From: SAR202 cluster bacterium | GTDB taxonomy: Bacteria > Chloroflexota > Dehalococcoidia > Lucifugimonadales > UBA2962 | Reading direction: 5' to 3' | Length of the DNA: 64,000 nt | Assembly (NCBI GenBank): GCA_022447925.1 | Contig: JAKUTS010000001.1 | Coordinates: forward strand, 1-64,000 | Shown: positions 8,022 to 15,727 of the stretch, piece by piece | How the letters are laid out: every line of letters starts with the position of its first letter | Position numbering within the stretch: position 1 is the stretch's first letter | Program-made: the position numbers and the translations under genes | Notes under the pieces: model-generated | What the model was told of the DNA's origin: nothing | Database searches by the model: none | The model's input: only the letters and a program-made list of their open reading frames with translations

Positions 8022-8450
8022 TCACGACATTTCAATTAGTTCCAACCAATTTCCGAACGGGTCTTGTAGATAACAAACTGACTTCCCTTTTGTGATTTCA
8101 ATCGGCGGATTTAAAGAAACCCCGCCGCTTTTAATTAAAAATTCGTAAACTTCTTGTATGTTTGTTACGTTAAAAGCTATGTGCGAAGCTGTTAATTCTG
8201 CCCTCTCGCTTGATTTGGCATTTTGTGGTTTTGGATTAATGTATTCAATTAATTCAATTATTTGCCCGGTCGGAGTACTTACGTCAGCTACTTTTATATG
8301 AGTATTTTCATATCCTAAAACTTGAGATATGCCCATTCCGTCCCTTTCACGTATATCGATTAGTTGTAGTCTCATAATTTCTGTATAAAACTTAATAGCG
8401 ACCCCTAGATCAGGAACAACAATTCCAGAATGATTGATATCTGTGATCAT
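8022..8450 (-). CDS. VOC family (glyoxalase/dioxygenase fold) protein
   Basis: A 142-residue vicinal-oxygen-chelate protein with two beta-alpha-beta-beta-beta modules. The first begins 'INHSGIVVPDLGVAIKFYTE'. The second contains 'SHIAFNV' and ends 'YLQDPFGNWLELIEM', the usual C-terminal strand with a metal-ligand glutamate. Such enzymes are lyases, isomerases or ring-cleaving dioxygenases, and the substrate is not predictable. Its ATG overlaps the stop of the upstream SDR (ATGA), so the two are translationally coupled and probably work on the same compound class. Confidence 0.85.
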   Translation of the reverse strand: MITDINHSGIVVPDLGVAIKFYTEIMRLQLIDIRERDGMGISQVLGYENTHIKVADVSTPTGQIIELIEYINPKPQNAKSSERAELTASHIAFNVTNIQEVYEFLIKSGGVSLNPPIEITKGKSVCYLQDPFGNWLELIEMS

Positions 8451-9205
8451 CCCGTTAGTGTTACTCCACCATCAACTACCAAAACATGGCCCCTTATCAT
8501 TTCTGCTTCATCACTACATAGAAATGCCACTGAGTTAGCTAAGTCTTGTGGGTCAAGTACTCTAGTGGTTACCGTACTTTCAGCCGCAGCAACCATATCG
8601 TCTTTGTTTGGGAATGAATCAAATGCATCGGTTTCTACGTAACCTCCCGAGACTGCATTAACTCGAATCTTTAGATGGGCAAGCTCTACTGCAAGGTATT
8701 TGGTCATCGCTTCTAAGGTGGCTTTAGAAGTACCAACTGAAAAATAATATGGCAAAACTCTATGCGATCCTAAGCTCGATATATTGATGATGCACCCGCC
8801 TTTGGTCATCAATCTAGCAGCCTCTATGGAGCACAGCCAAGGGCCTCTTGCATTAACTGACATGGTCCAGTCCCAATGCTTTGTTTCTAGGTCCATTGCG
8901 CTACGCTGGATACCTGTAGCAGCATTGTTTACCAATATATCTAAACTGCCGTATTTTTTTTTAACTTGTTCAAATAGATCTTTTATCTTATCTGGATTTC
9001 CCACGTGTGCTTTTACACTAAGGCAATCCACTCCTAGCTTTTTGATCTCCTTTTCTGTTTCAGCGGCAGAATCATAACTTCTAAGATAGTTAAATGCTAT
9101 GTTGGCACCCCGACTAGCGAGATCCAAGGCAATTACCTTGCCTATCCCCCTTGAGCCACCGGTAATTAAAGCCACCTTGCCATTTAATGTTTTGTTAGCT
9201 TTTAT
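8447..9205 (-). CDS. Classical SDR family oxidoreductase, possible ATA start
   Basis: An SDR with TGGSRGIG near the N-terminus, 'LVNNAA' in place of the usual NNAG, the serine in 'NISSLG', and catalytic 'YFSVGTSK' (Tyr shifted relative to Lys; the usual Y-x3-K is not obvious, see findings). The first conventional start is GTG at 9175, which would begin inside the first strand at 'VALITGG' and lose the leading residues that every SDR has. Reading further upstream gives residues 'KANKTLNGK' before it, and AAAGGAG (9213-9219) lies 7 bases before an ATA codon at 9205. I therefore place the start at ATA, an unusual choice. The downstream VOC gene overlaps its stop codon. Confidence 0.75.
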   Translation of the reverse strand: MKANKTLNGKVALITGGSRGIGKVIALDLASRGANIAFNYLRSYDSAAETEKEIKKLGVDCLSVKAHVGNPDKIKDLFEQVKKKYGSLDILVNNAATGIQRSAMDLETKHWDWTMSVNARGPWLCSIEAARLMTKGGCIINISSLGSHRVLPYYFSVGTSKATLEAMTKYLAVELAHLKIRVNAVSGGYVETDAFDSFPNKDDMVAAAESTVTTRVLDPQDLANSVAFLCSDEAEMIRGHVLVVDGGVTLTG

Positions 9206-9259
9206 AATCTGGCTCCTTTAATCTCTAGTGTCTAACTAAATAATTACAAACAATTGTGT

Positions 9260-10015
9260 TTATACTGCTAAACCGCCATCGACGCAAATAACTTGTCCGG
9301 TCATATATCTGGCGTTATCAGAAGCAATAAATGCAACCAATGGGCCTAAATCATCGGGTTTCCCTAATTCTCCCATCGGAATTCTGCTTCTAATAACTTC
9401 TTTGAATTCTTCTCCAAGTACGGCTACTGTATCCGTATCGATATAACCAGGCTCAATTACGTTGGCTGTAATATTTCTTGGGGCCAATTCCTTTGCTAAT
9501 GATTTAGTAAATCCAATAACACCCGCTTTACTAGCGGAATAGTTTGTCTGTCCGGGATTACCCCTTGATCCAACTATAGATCCGATATTAATAATTCTGC
9601 CCCATCTATTAGTCATCATTCCTCGAATAAATTCTCTCGTGCAGTAAAAAGTCCCGTTTAAATTGGTATCGATTACAGGTTTCCAGTTTTCATCTTTCAT
9701 CCTAACTATTAAGGTGTCGTCAATTATTCCTGCATTATTTACAAGGATGTCAATTCTTGGGAAATCTTTAAGCACAGCTTTAGCCATGTTTTTCACTTCA
9801 TTAAGATCGCCAACATCAGCCTTAACAATCAAGCTTTTTACTCCTAAAGCCTCAATCTCTTTACATAAAACCTCTGCTTCTTTTTCAGATGAACGATAAT
9901 TAATCGCAACATTTATGCCCATTTTTGCCAAGTGTAATGCACTTGATTTGCCTATCCCTTTTGCCGCGCCAGTTACTAATGCATATTTATCTTTCATGTC
10001 ACTATTATCTTTCAT
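9260..10015 (-). CDS. fabG: 3-oxoacyl-ACP reductase FabG
   Basis: A 251-residue SDR reducing 3-oxoacyl-ACP in fatty-acid synthesis. It has TGAAKGIG, 'NYRSSE' after strand two (NADP type), 'LVNNAGIIDD', 'NIGSIVG', 'YSASKAG' and the FabG-like end 'GQVICVDGG'. The assignment to FabG rather than a generic SDR rests on 'NNAGIIDDTLIVRM' and on the position directly after plsX. Two nested starts are possible, ATG 10015 and ATG 9997, both in the repeated 'MKD' context. The first overlaps the end of plsX by 11 bases and has GGAAAAG just upstream; the second would give 245 residues. The gene ends the hot-dog/plsX/fabG run. Confidence 0.88.
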   Translation of the reverse strand: MKDNSDMKDKYALVTGAAKGIGKSSALHLAKMGINVAINYRSSEKEAEVLCKEIEALGVKSLIVKADVGDLNEVKNMAKAVLKDFPRIDILVNNAGIIDDTLIVRMKDENWKPVIDTNLNGTFYCTREFIRGMMTNRWGRIINIGSIVGSRGNPGQTNYSASKAGVIGFTKSLAKELAPRNITANVIEPGYIDTDTVAVLGEEFKEVIRSRIPMGELGKPDDLGPLVAFIASDNARYMTGQVICVDGGLAV

Positions 10016-11036
10016 CTTTTCCGTTTGCTGTGAGGGTAGAGAGTGTTTTAGAGAGTCTTTTTTGTATTTGATTGATAAAGTCGACTTCAACTGCACGTTT
10101 TGCAGTAGCTATTGCTCCGGCTATTTCATCTTGTTTCGATTTGCCGTGACCCACAAATGATATTCCATTTACGCCTAATAATGGCCCAGCACCATAAGCT
10201 GCTGCTGGGTTTGTAACCTGAAAAATTTTCTTAGTTAAAGCATCAGTAGTATCAGAATCCAAAGAGTCTTTAAATGATTCTGTTAGATATTTTGATATTT
10301 CCGATCCTAACCCCTCAGTTAATTTCATTACAATATTACCTACAAACCCGTCACAAACCACTACATTTACAGATCCAGTTGGCAAATCGCTGCCTTCAAC
10401 ATTACCAACGAAATTCAAGCCACTTGTGGACAATAGTTCGCTGGTTTCTTTTACTTGTTTATTACCTTTGCCAATCTCTGACCCCACGCTTAGTATGCCA
10501 ATTTTAGGTTCTTTAATATTCCAAAACCGATTAGCAAAAACCTCTCCAATTATTGCAAAAGATAAAAGTTGTTCTGGCTTGCAATCTACATTGGTCCCAA
10601 CGTCGATAATGATGGTTTGTGGGGCTAGTCCAATGATTGGCCCACCCAATGCCGGGCGGGTTATACCTTCCATTAATCCGAAAATAACTGCGCTCGCAGC
10701 CATTGAAGCGCCAGTAGATCCCATTGATACACAAGCGTCTGACTTGCCTGAAGCTACTAACTGCGTAGCAACAACGATTGAGGCTTTTTGTTTTTGCCTG
10801 AGGGCTTTAGCCGGTTGTTCGTTTTCATAAATGACACCTTCAGAGGGGATAACGACAATCTCCAAGGACTTTGATTCAGGATAATTTAAAAGAGCTGCGT
10901 TAATTGCATCTTTATCTCCAACTAGCTGGATGGCAACGTCGTGGGTGCCCGCAGCCTGTACTGCACCGGCAATGGTTTCTTGGGGGCCGTAATCGCCTCC
11001 CATCGCATCTAACGTGATTGTAATCTTTTTGTTCAT
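10005..11036 (-). CDS. plsX: Phosphate acyltransferase PlsX
   Basis: A 343-residue protein that turns acyl-ACP into acyl-phosphate, the acyl donor for the first glycerol-3-phosphate acylation in membrane lipid synthesis. It opens with the PlsX hallmark 'ITLDAMGGDYGPQETI' and contains 'SMGSTGASMA', 'IIDVGTN', 'NFVGNVEGSDL' and 'VVCDGFVGNI', all typical of the family; the length is normal. It overlaps fabG by 11 bases and follows the MaoC-like gene after 46 bases. The cluster order dehydratase-plsX-fabG suggests one transcript for acyl-chain elongation and transfer to glycerol. Confidence 0.95.
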   Translation of the reverse strand: MNKKITITLDAMGGDYGPQETIAGAVQAAGTHDVAIQLVGDKDAINAALLNYPESKSLEIVVIPSEGVIYENEQPAKALRQKQKASIVVATQLVASGKSDACVSMGSTGASMAASAVIFGLMEGITRPALGGPIIGLAPQTIIIDVGTNVDCKPEQLLSFAIIGEVFANRFWNIKEPKIGILSVGSEIGKGNKQVKETSELLSTSGLNFVGNVEGSDLPTGSVNVVVCDGFVGNIVMKLTEGLGSEISKYLTESFKDSLDSDTTDALTKKIFQVTNPAAAYGAGPLLGVNGISFVGHGKSKQDEIAGAIATAKRAVEVDFINQIQKRLSKTLSTLTANGKDER

Positions 11037-11082
11037 AAATAACTCAACTGAATTAGTTTATCCGAAATCCTCGAAAATCCCA

Positions 11083-11523
11083 TCATAAGTTTCCAACTAA
11101 AGATGCTTGACCTGTAATTACTAATTCTTCATTAGGCCCATTGGGATCTGGTGATTTCTTCGCAACCTGAATATCACATGTAATTTTGGTCTGTCCGTCA
11201 TCATACTGGTCCACATTTTTAATATGCCCTTTTGCTGTTACTATTTCTTCAGCATAAACAGGTGCTCGAAATCTGACTTTTAATTTTCCAGATTCTGCCC
11301 ATGAATCAGAGAAATTTTCTGACATTAGATCGGAAACAACAGCTGCAATTAACATGCCGTGTGCTATCGTTCTTCCAAAATGCGACTTAGTTGCAAATTC
11401 TTGATCGATGTGGATAGGGTTAAAATCACCAGAAGCTTTCGCATAATCATCAATGCGGGCCTGTGTAATTTTCATTACAATCGGCGTTAATTCCTGGTTT
11501 TTTTTCAAAGAAATGTTACTCAT
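11083..11523 (-). CDS. MaoC-like hot-dog dehydratase, catalytic subunit (HadB-like)
   Basis: A 146-residue single hot-dog domain with the hydratase-2/MaoC active-site motif: D33 and H38 in 'SGDFNPIHID', followed by the 'FGRTIAHGML' helix. These residues catalyse reversible dehydration of (R)-3-hydroxyacyl thioesters. The gene for a second hot-dog protein without this motif ends three bases upstream, and plsX and fabG follow. The arrangement resembles HadA/HadB, the two-subunit 3-hydroxyacyl-ACP dehydratase of mycobacterial FAS-II. I see no FabZ in the window, so this pair may supply the dehydration step. The fatty-acid role is inferred from context. Confidence 0.85.
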   Translation of the reverse strand: MSNISLKKNQELTPIVMKITQARIDDYAKASGDFNPIHIDQEFATKSHFGRTIAHGMLIAAVVSDLMSENFSDSWAESGKLKVRFRAPVYAEEIVTAKGHIKNVDQYDDGQTKITCDIQVAKKSPDPNGPNEELVITGQASLVGNL

Positions 11524-11526
11524 AAT

Positions 11527-11913
11527 CTAAATTGGTACAGTGATTGTGCTTTTACCAGACATAATTTGCGACCCGGTATTATTTTCGATCGATAACCCTA
11601 TAACCAAGATACGCATTCCAGCTCTTACAGAGTTTTGCAACAATTTTGCTGTGCAGGAGATAGTTTCGCCGATTCGGAAAGGCCCAAAAAACTCAACCTC
11701 TTGTGTTAGATGCAGTGTCCCACCAGGGATTTGTAGATCAGTTATGGCTGCCCTAACAGCAAGAGCTGCTAAAGACATCGGTGGTGCAAAGTCCTGGCTT
11801 TCCTCAGTTGACTTATCAGTTGTTGATTGAAGGTAATCTACAACAAAGGCTTTATCTAAATTAAATTGTTGGTTCGATATAATCTGATCTGGTTTAAGCT
11901 CTGAGTATTTCAA
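11527..11913 (-). CDS. FAS1/HadA-like hot-dog subunit paired with the MaoC-like dehydratase
   Basis: A 128-residue hot-dog-fold protein lacking the Asp-His dehydratase motif. It has the features of non-catalytic HadA/MaoC N-terminal-type subunits: a loop with 'FAPPMSLAALAVRAA', the strand 'GGTLHLTQEVEFFGPFRIGE' and the final beta sheet 'GSQIMSGKSTITV'. In related heterodimers this subunit forms the acyl-chain tunnel while the partner supplies catalysis. Its stop is three bases before the partner's start, consistent with coupled translation of a 1:1 complex. Function is inferred from the fold and its neighbours. Confidence 0.72.
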   Translation of the reverse strand: MKYSELKPDQIISNQQFNLDKAFVVDYLQSTTDKSTEESQDFAPPMSLAALAVRAAITDLQIPGGTLHLTQEVEFFGPFRIGETISCTAKLLQNSVRAGMRILVIGLSIENNTGSQIMSGKSTITVPI

Positions 11914-11989
11914 AAAAATGTCTACACTATAGAATTTCGTAATTCGAATTATATGACACGATCGACATAAGTCTATTTAAAAACAATCG

Positions 11990-12349
11990 CTATTTTGTAA
12001 TATTACCGCGCTGTGAGTCAGCTTCCTCTAGCCAGCGTTCCAACAGCTGAAAAGACGCTTCATTAGAATAATCAAGCTGGGCAATAGAGGTGGCTCTGAA
12101 TAAAACGCCAGTCGATACCCTAGAAAGAATAGATTCTCCTAAAGGCGGGACATCTACCCCTAGTGCTTTTGCTACAAACCCTGCTGCTAGCATGCCACGA
12201 TGAGTTAAGTTAAATATCATTATAACGTTATTGTCGTGAGTAATTTTTAAGCCGTCTTCATCTTGTGACAAACATAGTTTCAGGTGAGCTCTTGGTTTGT
12301 CTATTAATTCAGTGGCATAATCATAAATTTCAACATTTTTTTTATTCAA
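11990..12349 (-). CDS. Hypothetical protein, 119 aa
   Basis: I do not recognise this family. The open frame starts with TTG at 12349 (N-terminus 'MNKKNVEIYDYATELIDKP') and has no Shine-Dalgarno sequence. The protein looks soluble: a beta-rich first half ('HLKLCLSQDEDGLKIT', 'VIMIFNL') followed by a helical half ending 'SFQLLERWLEEADSQRG'. There is no signal peptide or membrane segment. It lies 76 bases upstream of the hot-dog dehydratase pair on the same strand and could be the first gene of the fatty-acid cluster, or its own unit. Codon composition is like the neighbours. Confidence 0.5.
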   Translation of the reverse strand: MNKKNVEIYDYATELIDKPRAHLKLCLSQDEDGLKITHDNNVIMIFNLTHRGMLAAGFVAKALGVDVPPLGESILSRVSTGVLFRATSIAQLDYSNEASFQLLERWLEEADSQRGNITK

Positions 12350-12483
12350 TATCGATAAACCCCATAAGGCATAAAAACTTTTTTCTAATCTGCTGATTAT
12401 ATTGCTAGAGATGTTGAATTATATTTTATTAATGCTTTAATTAGAATATACTTGTCAGACATACAGGCTGGAAGGGGTATTTT

Positions 12484-13410
12484 GTGAGAATTGCAATTAT
12501 CGGCCAGTCAGCTTTCGGTGAGTCAGTGCTGCAGGCTTTGGTAAACAAAGACGAAAATATAGTGGGAGTGTTTTGCCCTCCCGACTCAGAAAACAAGCCT
12601 CCCGATCCGATAAAAGTTACTGCGCAGGCAAATAACATACCCGTTTTTCAGTTTTCTAGAATGAGAGACAGCGAATGTATAGAAACTTTTAAATCGCTAT
12701 CTAGTGATCTGTGTATTATGGCTTACGTTGTAGATATAGTGCCTGATCAGATCTTAGATGCTCCGACAAAAGGAACCATACAATACCACCCTTCATTACT
12801 GCCAAAACATAGAGGTCCGAGTTCGATTAACTGGGCGATAATAAAAGGTGATAAGCAAACTGGATTCACAATATTTTGGCCTGATGGAGATTTAGACACA
12901 GGCCCGATTCTATATCAAGAAATTGTCGACATCGGACCTGACGATAGCACGGGATCATTATATTTCAAGAAGTTGTTTCCACAAGGTGTCAGCGCTTTAA
13001 TTAAATCTGTAGAAATGGTTCGTAATGGGATTGCTCCAAGCATCGAACAAGATCACTCGAAAGCTACTTACGAAGGATGGTGTAAGGCCAAAGATGTAGT
13101 TATAGATTGGAATCAGCGAGTACATTCGATACATGATTTAATTCGGGGTAGTGACCCATCACCCGGTGCCAGGACCTACTTTAATGGGCGTGAGTTATGC
13201 TTATATGGTTCGACCATAGAGTCTGTTGTTAATCGAGTTTCCCCAGGGCAAGTTATACAAGTCAATGAAGAAGGAATGTTAATTTCATGTAACGGAGGAG
13301 TGCTTAAAGTTAAAAAACTGAAACCTTTGGGTGAAACTAAATCTACATCTTTGGAATGGGCAAAAAGCCTTGAGATAATTGCTGGTTCCAGCCTAAACGA
13401 TACAAAATAA
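12484..13410 (+). CDS. Formyltransferase-fold protein like the N-terminal hydrolase domain of 10-formyl-THF dehydrogenase
   Basis: A 308-residue protein with an N-terminal formyltransferase domain (1-200) and a C-terminal Fmt_C-like barrel. Residues 'YHPSLLPKHRG', 'SINWAIIKGDK', 'GFTIFW' and 'DLDTG' match the hydrolase domain of ALDH1L1/FDH more closely than methionyl-tRNA formyltransferase. Catalytic H102 and D138 align with FDH H106 and D142. The third active-site position, Ile104 in FDH and Asn in Fmt/PurN, is glutamine (Q100) here. It probably uses 10-formyltetrahydrofolate, either as a hydrolase or as a formyl donor for an unknown acceptor. The GTG at 12484 has GGAAGGGG upstream. No aldehyde-dehydrogenase domain follows. 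Confidence 0.75.
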   Translation: MRIAIIGQSAFGESVLQALVNKDENIVGVFCPPDSENKPPDPIKVTAQANNIPVFQFSRMRDSECIETFKSLSSDLCIMAYVVDIVPDQILDAPTKGTIQYHPSLLPKHRGPSSINWAIIKGDKQTGFTIFWPDGDLDTGPILYQEIVDIGPDDSTGSLYFKKLFPQGVSALIKSVEMVRNGIAPSIEQDHSKATYEGWCKAKDVVIDWNQRVHSIHDLIRGSDPSPGARTYFNGRELCLYGSTIESVVNRVSPGQVIQVNEEGMLISCNGGVLKVKKLKPLGETKSTSLEWAKSLEIIAGSSLNDTK

Positions 13411-13551
13411 CTCCACAAAAGTAATCCAATTTCATGTTTGCGCATAAAAAAGGCGTATCAATGAATTCTTTTAATGCTCTTTAACGTATAAAATAAAGTA
13501 TTGAATAAAGGTATTAGGTTGAATTTGCAATCTAGTATCCTGAGATGAAAA

Positions 13552-14721
13552 TTGAACTTAATTACAAATATATTTACAAAAAAATACAGTTTATCTAGCG
13601 GCTCTGGCTTATATATAGATATAGAAAATCTTCAAGAAGATGCTAAAAGCCTGATTTCAGCTTTACTTGATCAGTGGCCTGATAGTTTTCCTCGACCTAG
13701 TTTGGTGACTTTATATGTTCCGGGTGACCAGGTTGAGTTATGGCGTATGTGGGCTATAACCCAATTTCGTAAATCAGAAATTAGGGTTAGAGGTGTTCAA
13801 AGATTCAGCGGTCACCTTTCAAAAAACTCTGCTGATATAGCCATTGCCAGCGATGTAATTGCTGATTTTGTTAGGCGTCGAGTAAAAAGTGTTGCCGTTT
13901 TTAGTGATGATAGTGACTTTATGTCCCTGTACGTCAAAATTCGAGAAGAAGCACCGGAAGAAGAAAAAGCCAACCCGCCATTTCTATGGGTTTTGACTGA
14001 CAGAAGAGGTACTAAATCTTTAAATATTCGTCGTTATTTTCCAAATGAACATAATTTTGTTGTTAAAACTGGGCAGACAAGCTACTCTAGTCGATCATCA
14101 AGCAGGGGGCCATCTCAAGGTAACAGGCCTTACTCGAATCGTAGCTCTAGCAGAAGTTCGTCGCAGGATAGTTCAGGTTATTCGGATCGCAATAGTTCCA
14201 GGGGTTCTTCGCACAAGACGCGATCATATACAAATAGGAACCCAAATAGAGGCTCGAGTAAATCATTTCAGGCAAATGATGATCATTCTAGCAATGTAAC
14301 TGATAAGCCATCCATATCAGATGGTGATAGTGCTTATACTAAATCTGACACCAGAACAGAAACACCCAGAACGAATTCTAAACCTGAAAAAACTTTGGAA
14401 CCAAAAACATATGACACAACGGCACGATCTCCGAGCAATGCTAAGTCGAAAGCCGACCCTTCCAAAGATAAGGAAATAGCGACAGAGATTGTTGACAAGA
14501 TGCCTCTAGGGCTATTTAAAAGCACAGACTGCAGAGATGTTGTGAAAAATATATACCCTGACCACCCGCTGGCAAACGGGACTAGTGGTGCAGTTGGACA
14601 ACGATTTGTAAAGTATATTTTGCCAATATTGCTTGAGATGGGTGTTACAGAGCCAAATCCAAACAGGCGACCGCGTCGCTTTGAAATAACTGAAAATGCT
14701 AAACAGGCTTTAAATAAATAA
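13552..14721 (+). CDS. NYN-domain (PIN-like) ribonuclease with SR/RG-rich disordered linker and C-terminal globular domain
   Basis: A 389-residue three-part protein. Residues 15-172 form an NYN domain with the expected acidic metal centre: D23 and N26 in 'YIDIEN', D95 in 'SADIAIASD', and D119/D120/D122 in 'FSDDSDF'. Residues about 175-305 are low-complexity, rich in Ser, Arg, Gly, Asn and Asp, with repeats such as 'SSSRGPSQG', 'RNSSRGSS' and 'RNPNRGSS'. Residues about 307-389 are again ordered ('EIVDKMPLGLF', 'RFVKYILPILLEMGV', 'RRFEITENAKQAL') and look like a winged-helix or OST-HTH/LOTUS-type RNA-binding module. NYN proteins are metal-dependent RNases; substrate and process are unknown. The start is TTG at 13552. 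Confidence 0.8.
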   Translation: MNLITNIFTKKYSLSSGSGLYIDIENLQEDAKSLISALLDQWPDSFPRPSLVTLYVPGDQVELWRMWAITQFRKSEIRVRGVQRFSGHLSKNSADIAIASDVIADFVRRRVKSVAVFSDDSDFMSLYVKIREEAPEEEKANPPFLWVLTDRRGTKSLNIRRYFPNEHNFVVKTGQTSYSSRSSSRGPSQGNRPYSNRSSSRSSSQDSSGYSDRNSSRGSSHKTRSYTNRNPNRGSSKSFQANDDHSSNVTDKPSISDGDSAYTKSDTRTETPRTNSKPEKTLEPKTYDTTARSPSNAKSKADPSKDKEIATEIVDKMPLGLFKSTDCRDVVKNIYPDHPLANGTSGAVGQRFVKYILPILLEMGVTEPNPNRRPRRFEITENAKQALNK

Positions 14722-14742
14722 TAGAAGTAGTGTTATAGCAGC

Positions 14743-15636
14743 CTACTTTTGGTTAAATTGCTCTCCCATTTCATTCAAAAAACTCTCAATTTCAGGCGAT
14801 AGGTTTGATTGTTCTGAGCTGGTTGCATTCCCATTCGGATCATGGCTGCGATCGTAATAAGCCTCAAGTTGTTTGATTAACAATTGGATTTCCGGGTTTT
14901 CAGCCACCGCCTTGTCAATTTCTTTGTATTGACCTTCGCCTAGAGAGTTTTCAGCTAGTGAATTATCGATATTGTGTATTGCACATATACATTCGAGAAG
15001 ACGTGATACGCCCATTTGGTCGGCTTCTAATTTGGCATATTGTGGCATGTGAACCATCAAGCTAGTCACATTACAGTTTTGCGCAGCTATTTGCTCGCCG
15101 ACAAGATTTACAATGCTAGTAGGACCAGTGTACTTACTTGATCTAGAGGTTATTAATTCCCCTGCCAAGATATATTGTTCGTCAGTTAAACTGCCGGTAA
15201 CAATGAGTTTTCTTGAGTGAGGCACGGAATCATACATCCCACCGATCCGACAATATTCTTTTACTTTAAAATGAGTGAGCAATTCAGAAATTGATGATGC
15301 ATAATCCTCTCCAGCCATATGAGGTTCTCGTATATGCAAAAACAGCATAGATCGATCATTTTCATAATCATGTGCGTGTCGAATTACTGTGTTGGGAACT
15401 GAAAGTATTCTCTCATTTCCCGACATGACCAGCCGAGGTCTGTATCTAGTGAAATCAAAATACATTCCCGGTGTAGATAGACTGGTTAATTCTTTGGCGT
15501 CAAAATGGCTTTCAAGCTTATTTAGTGCTAAGCTACCCACTCTTCCCACATCAATCCAAGGCTTTAACATTGCAAAAGCTACAGTGTTTTTAAGTTCTGG
15601 AACCGGTTCAGATATTTCGAATTGTCCGATTTGCAT
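14743..15636 (-). CDS. PAC2-family protein (proteasome assembly chaperone 2-like)
   Basis: A 297-residue protein of the PAC2 superfamily. The opening 'NTVAFAMLKPWIDVGRVGSLAL' corresponds to the family's first strand and glycine-rich turn, and the middle contains 'RIGGMYDSVPHSRKLIVTG' and a helix-strand order typical of the fold. Bacterial PAC2 proteins are widespread and mostly uncharacterised; some lie near proteasome or ATP-grasp genes, but no such gene is seen here. The last 70 residues are helical and charged, ending 'FLNEMGEQFNQK'. It converges with the NYN ribonuclease gene. Confidence 0.75.
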   Translation of the reverse strand: MQIGQFEISEPVPELKNTVAFAMLKPWIDVGRVGSLALNKLESHFDAKELTSLSTPGMYFDFTRYRPRLVMSGNERILSVPNTVIRHAHDYENDRSMLFLHIREPHMAGEDYASSISELLTHFKVKEYCRIGGMYDSVPHSRKLIVTGSLTDEQYILAGELITSRSSKYTGPTSIVNLVGEQIAAQNCNVTSLMVHMPQYAKLEADQMGVSRLLECICAIHNIDNSLAENSLGEGQYKEIDKAVAENPEIQLLIKQLEAYYDRSHDPNGNATSSEQSNLSPEIESFLNEMGEQFNQK

Positions 15637-15727
15637 ATGAATATACTTGCAGACTGTGTAAAAATTCGCAACATAGATTTCTTACTAGCTCGGTCAACTC
15701 AGTCTTGGTTACATTTATGAGGAGTAT

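Noticed and set aside
12484-13410. Methionyl-tRNA formyltransferase (fmt)
   Set aside because: The residues around the active site follow the FDH hydrolase pattern (YHPSLLPKHRG) and the Asn-x-His of Fmt is Gln-x-His.
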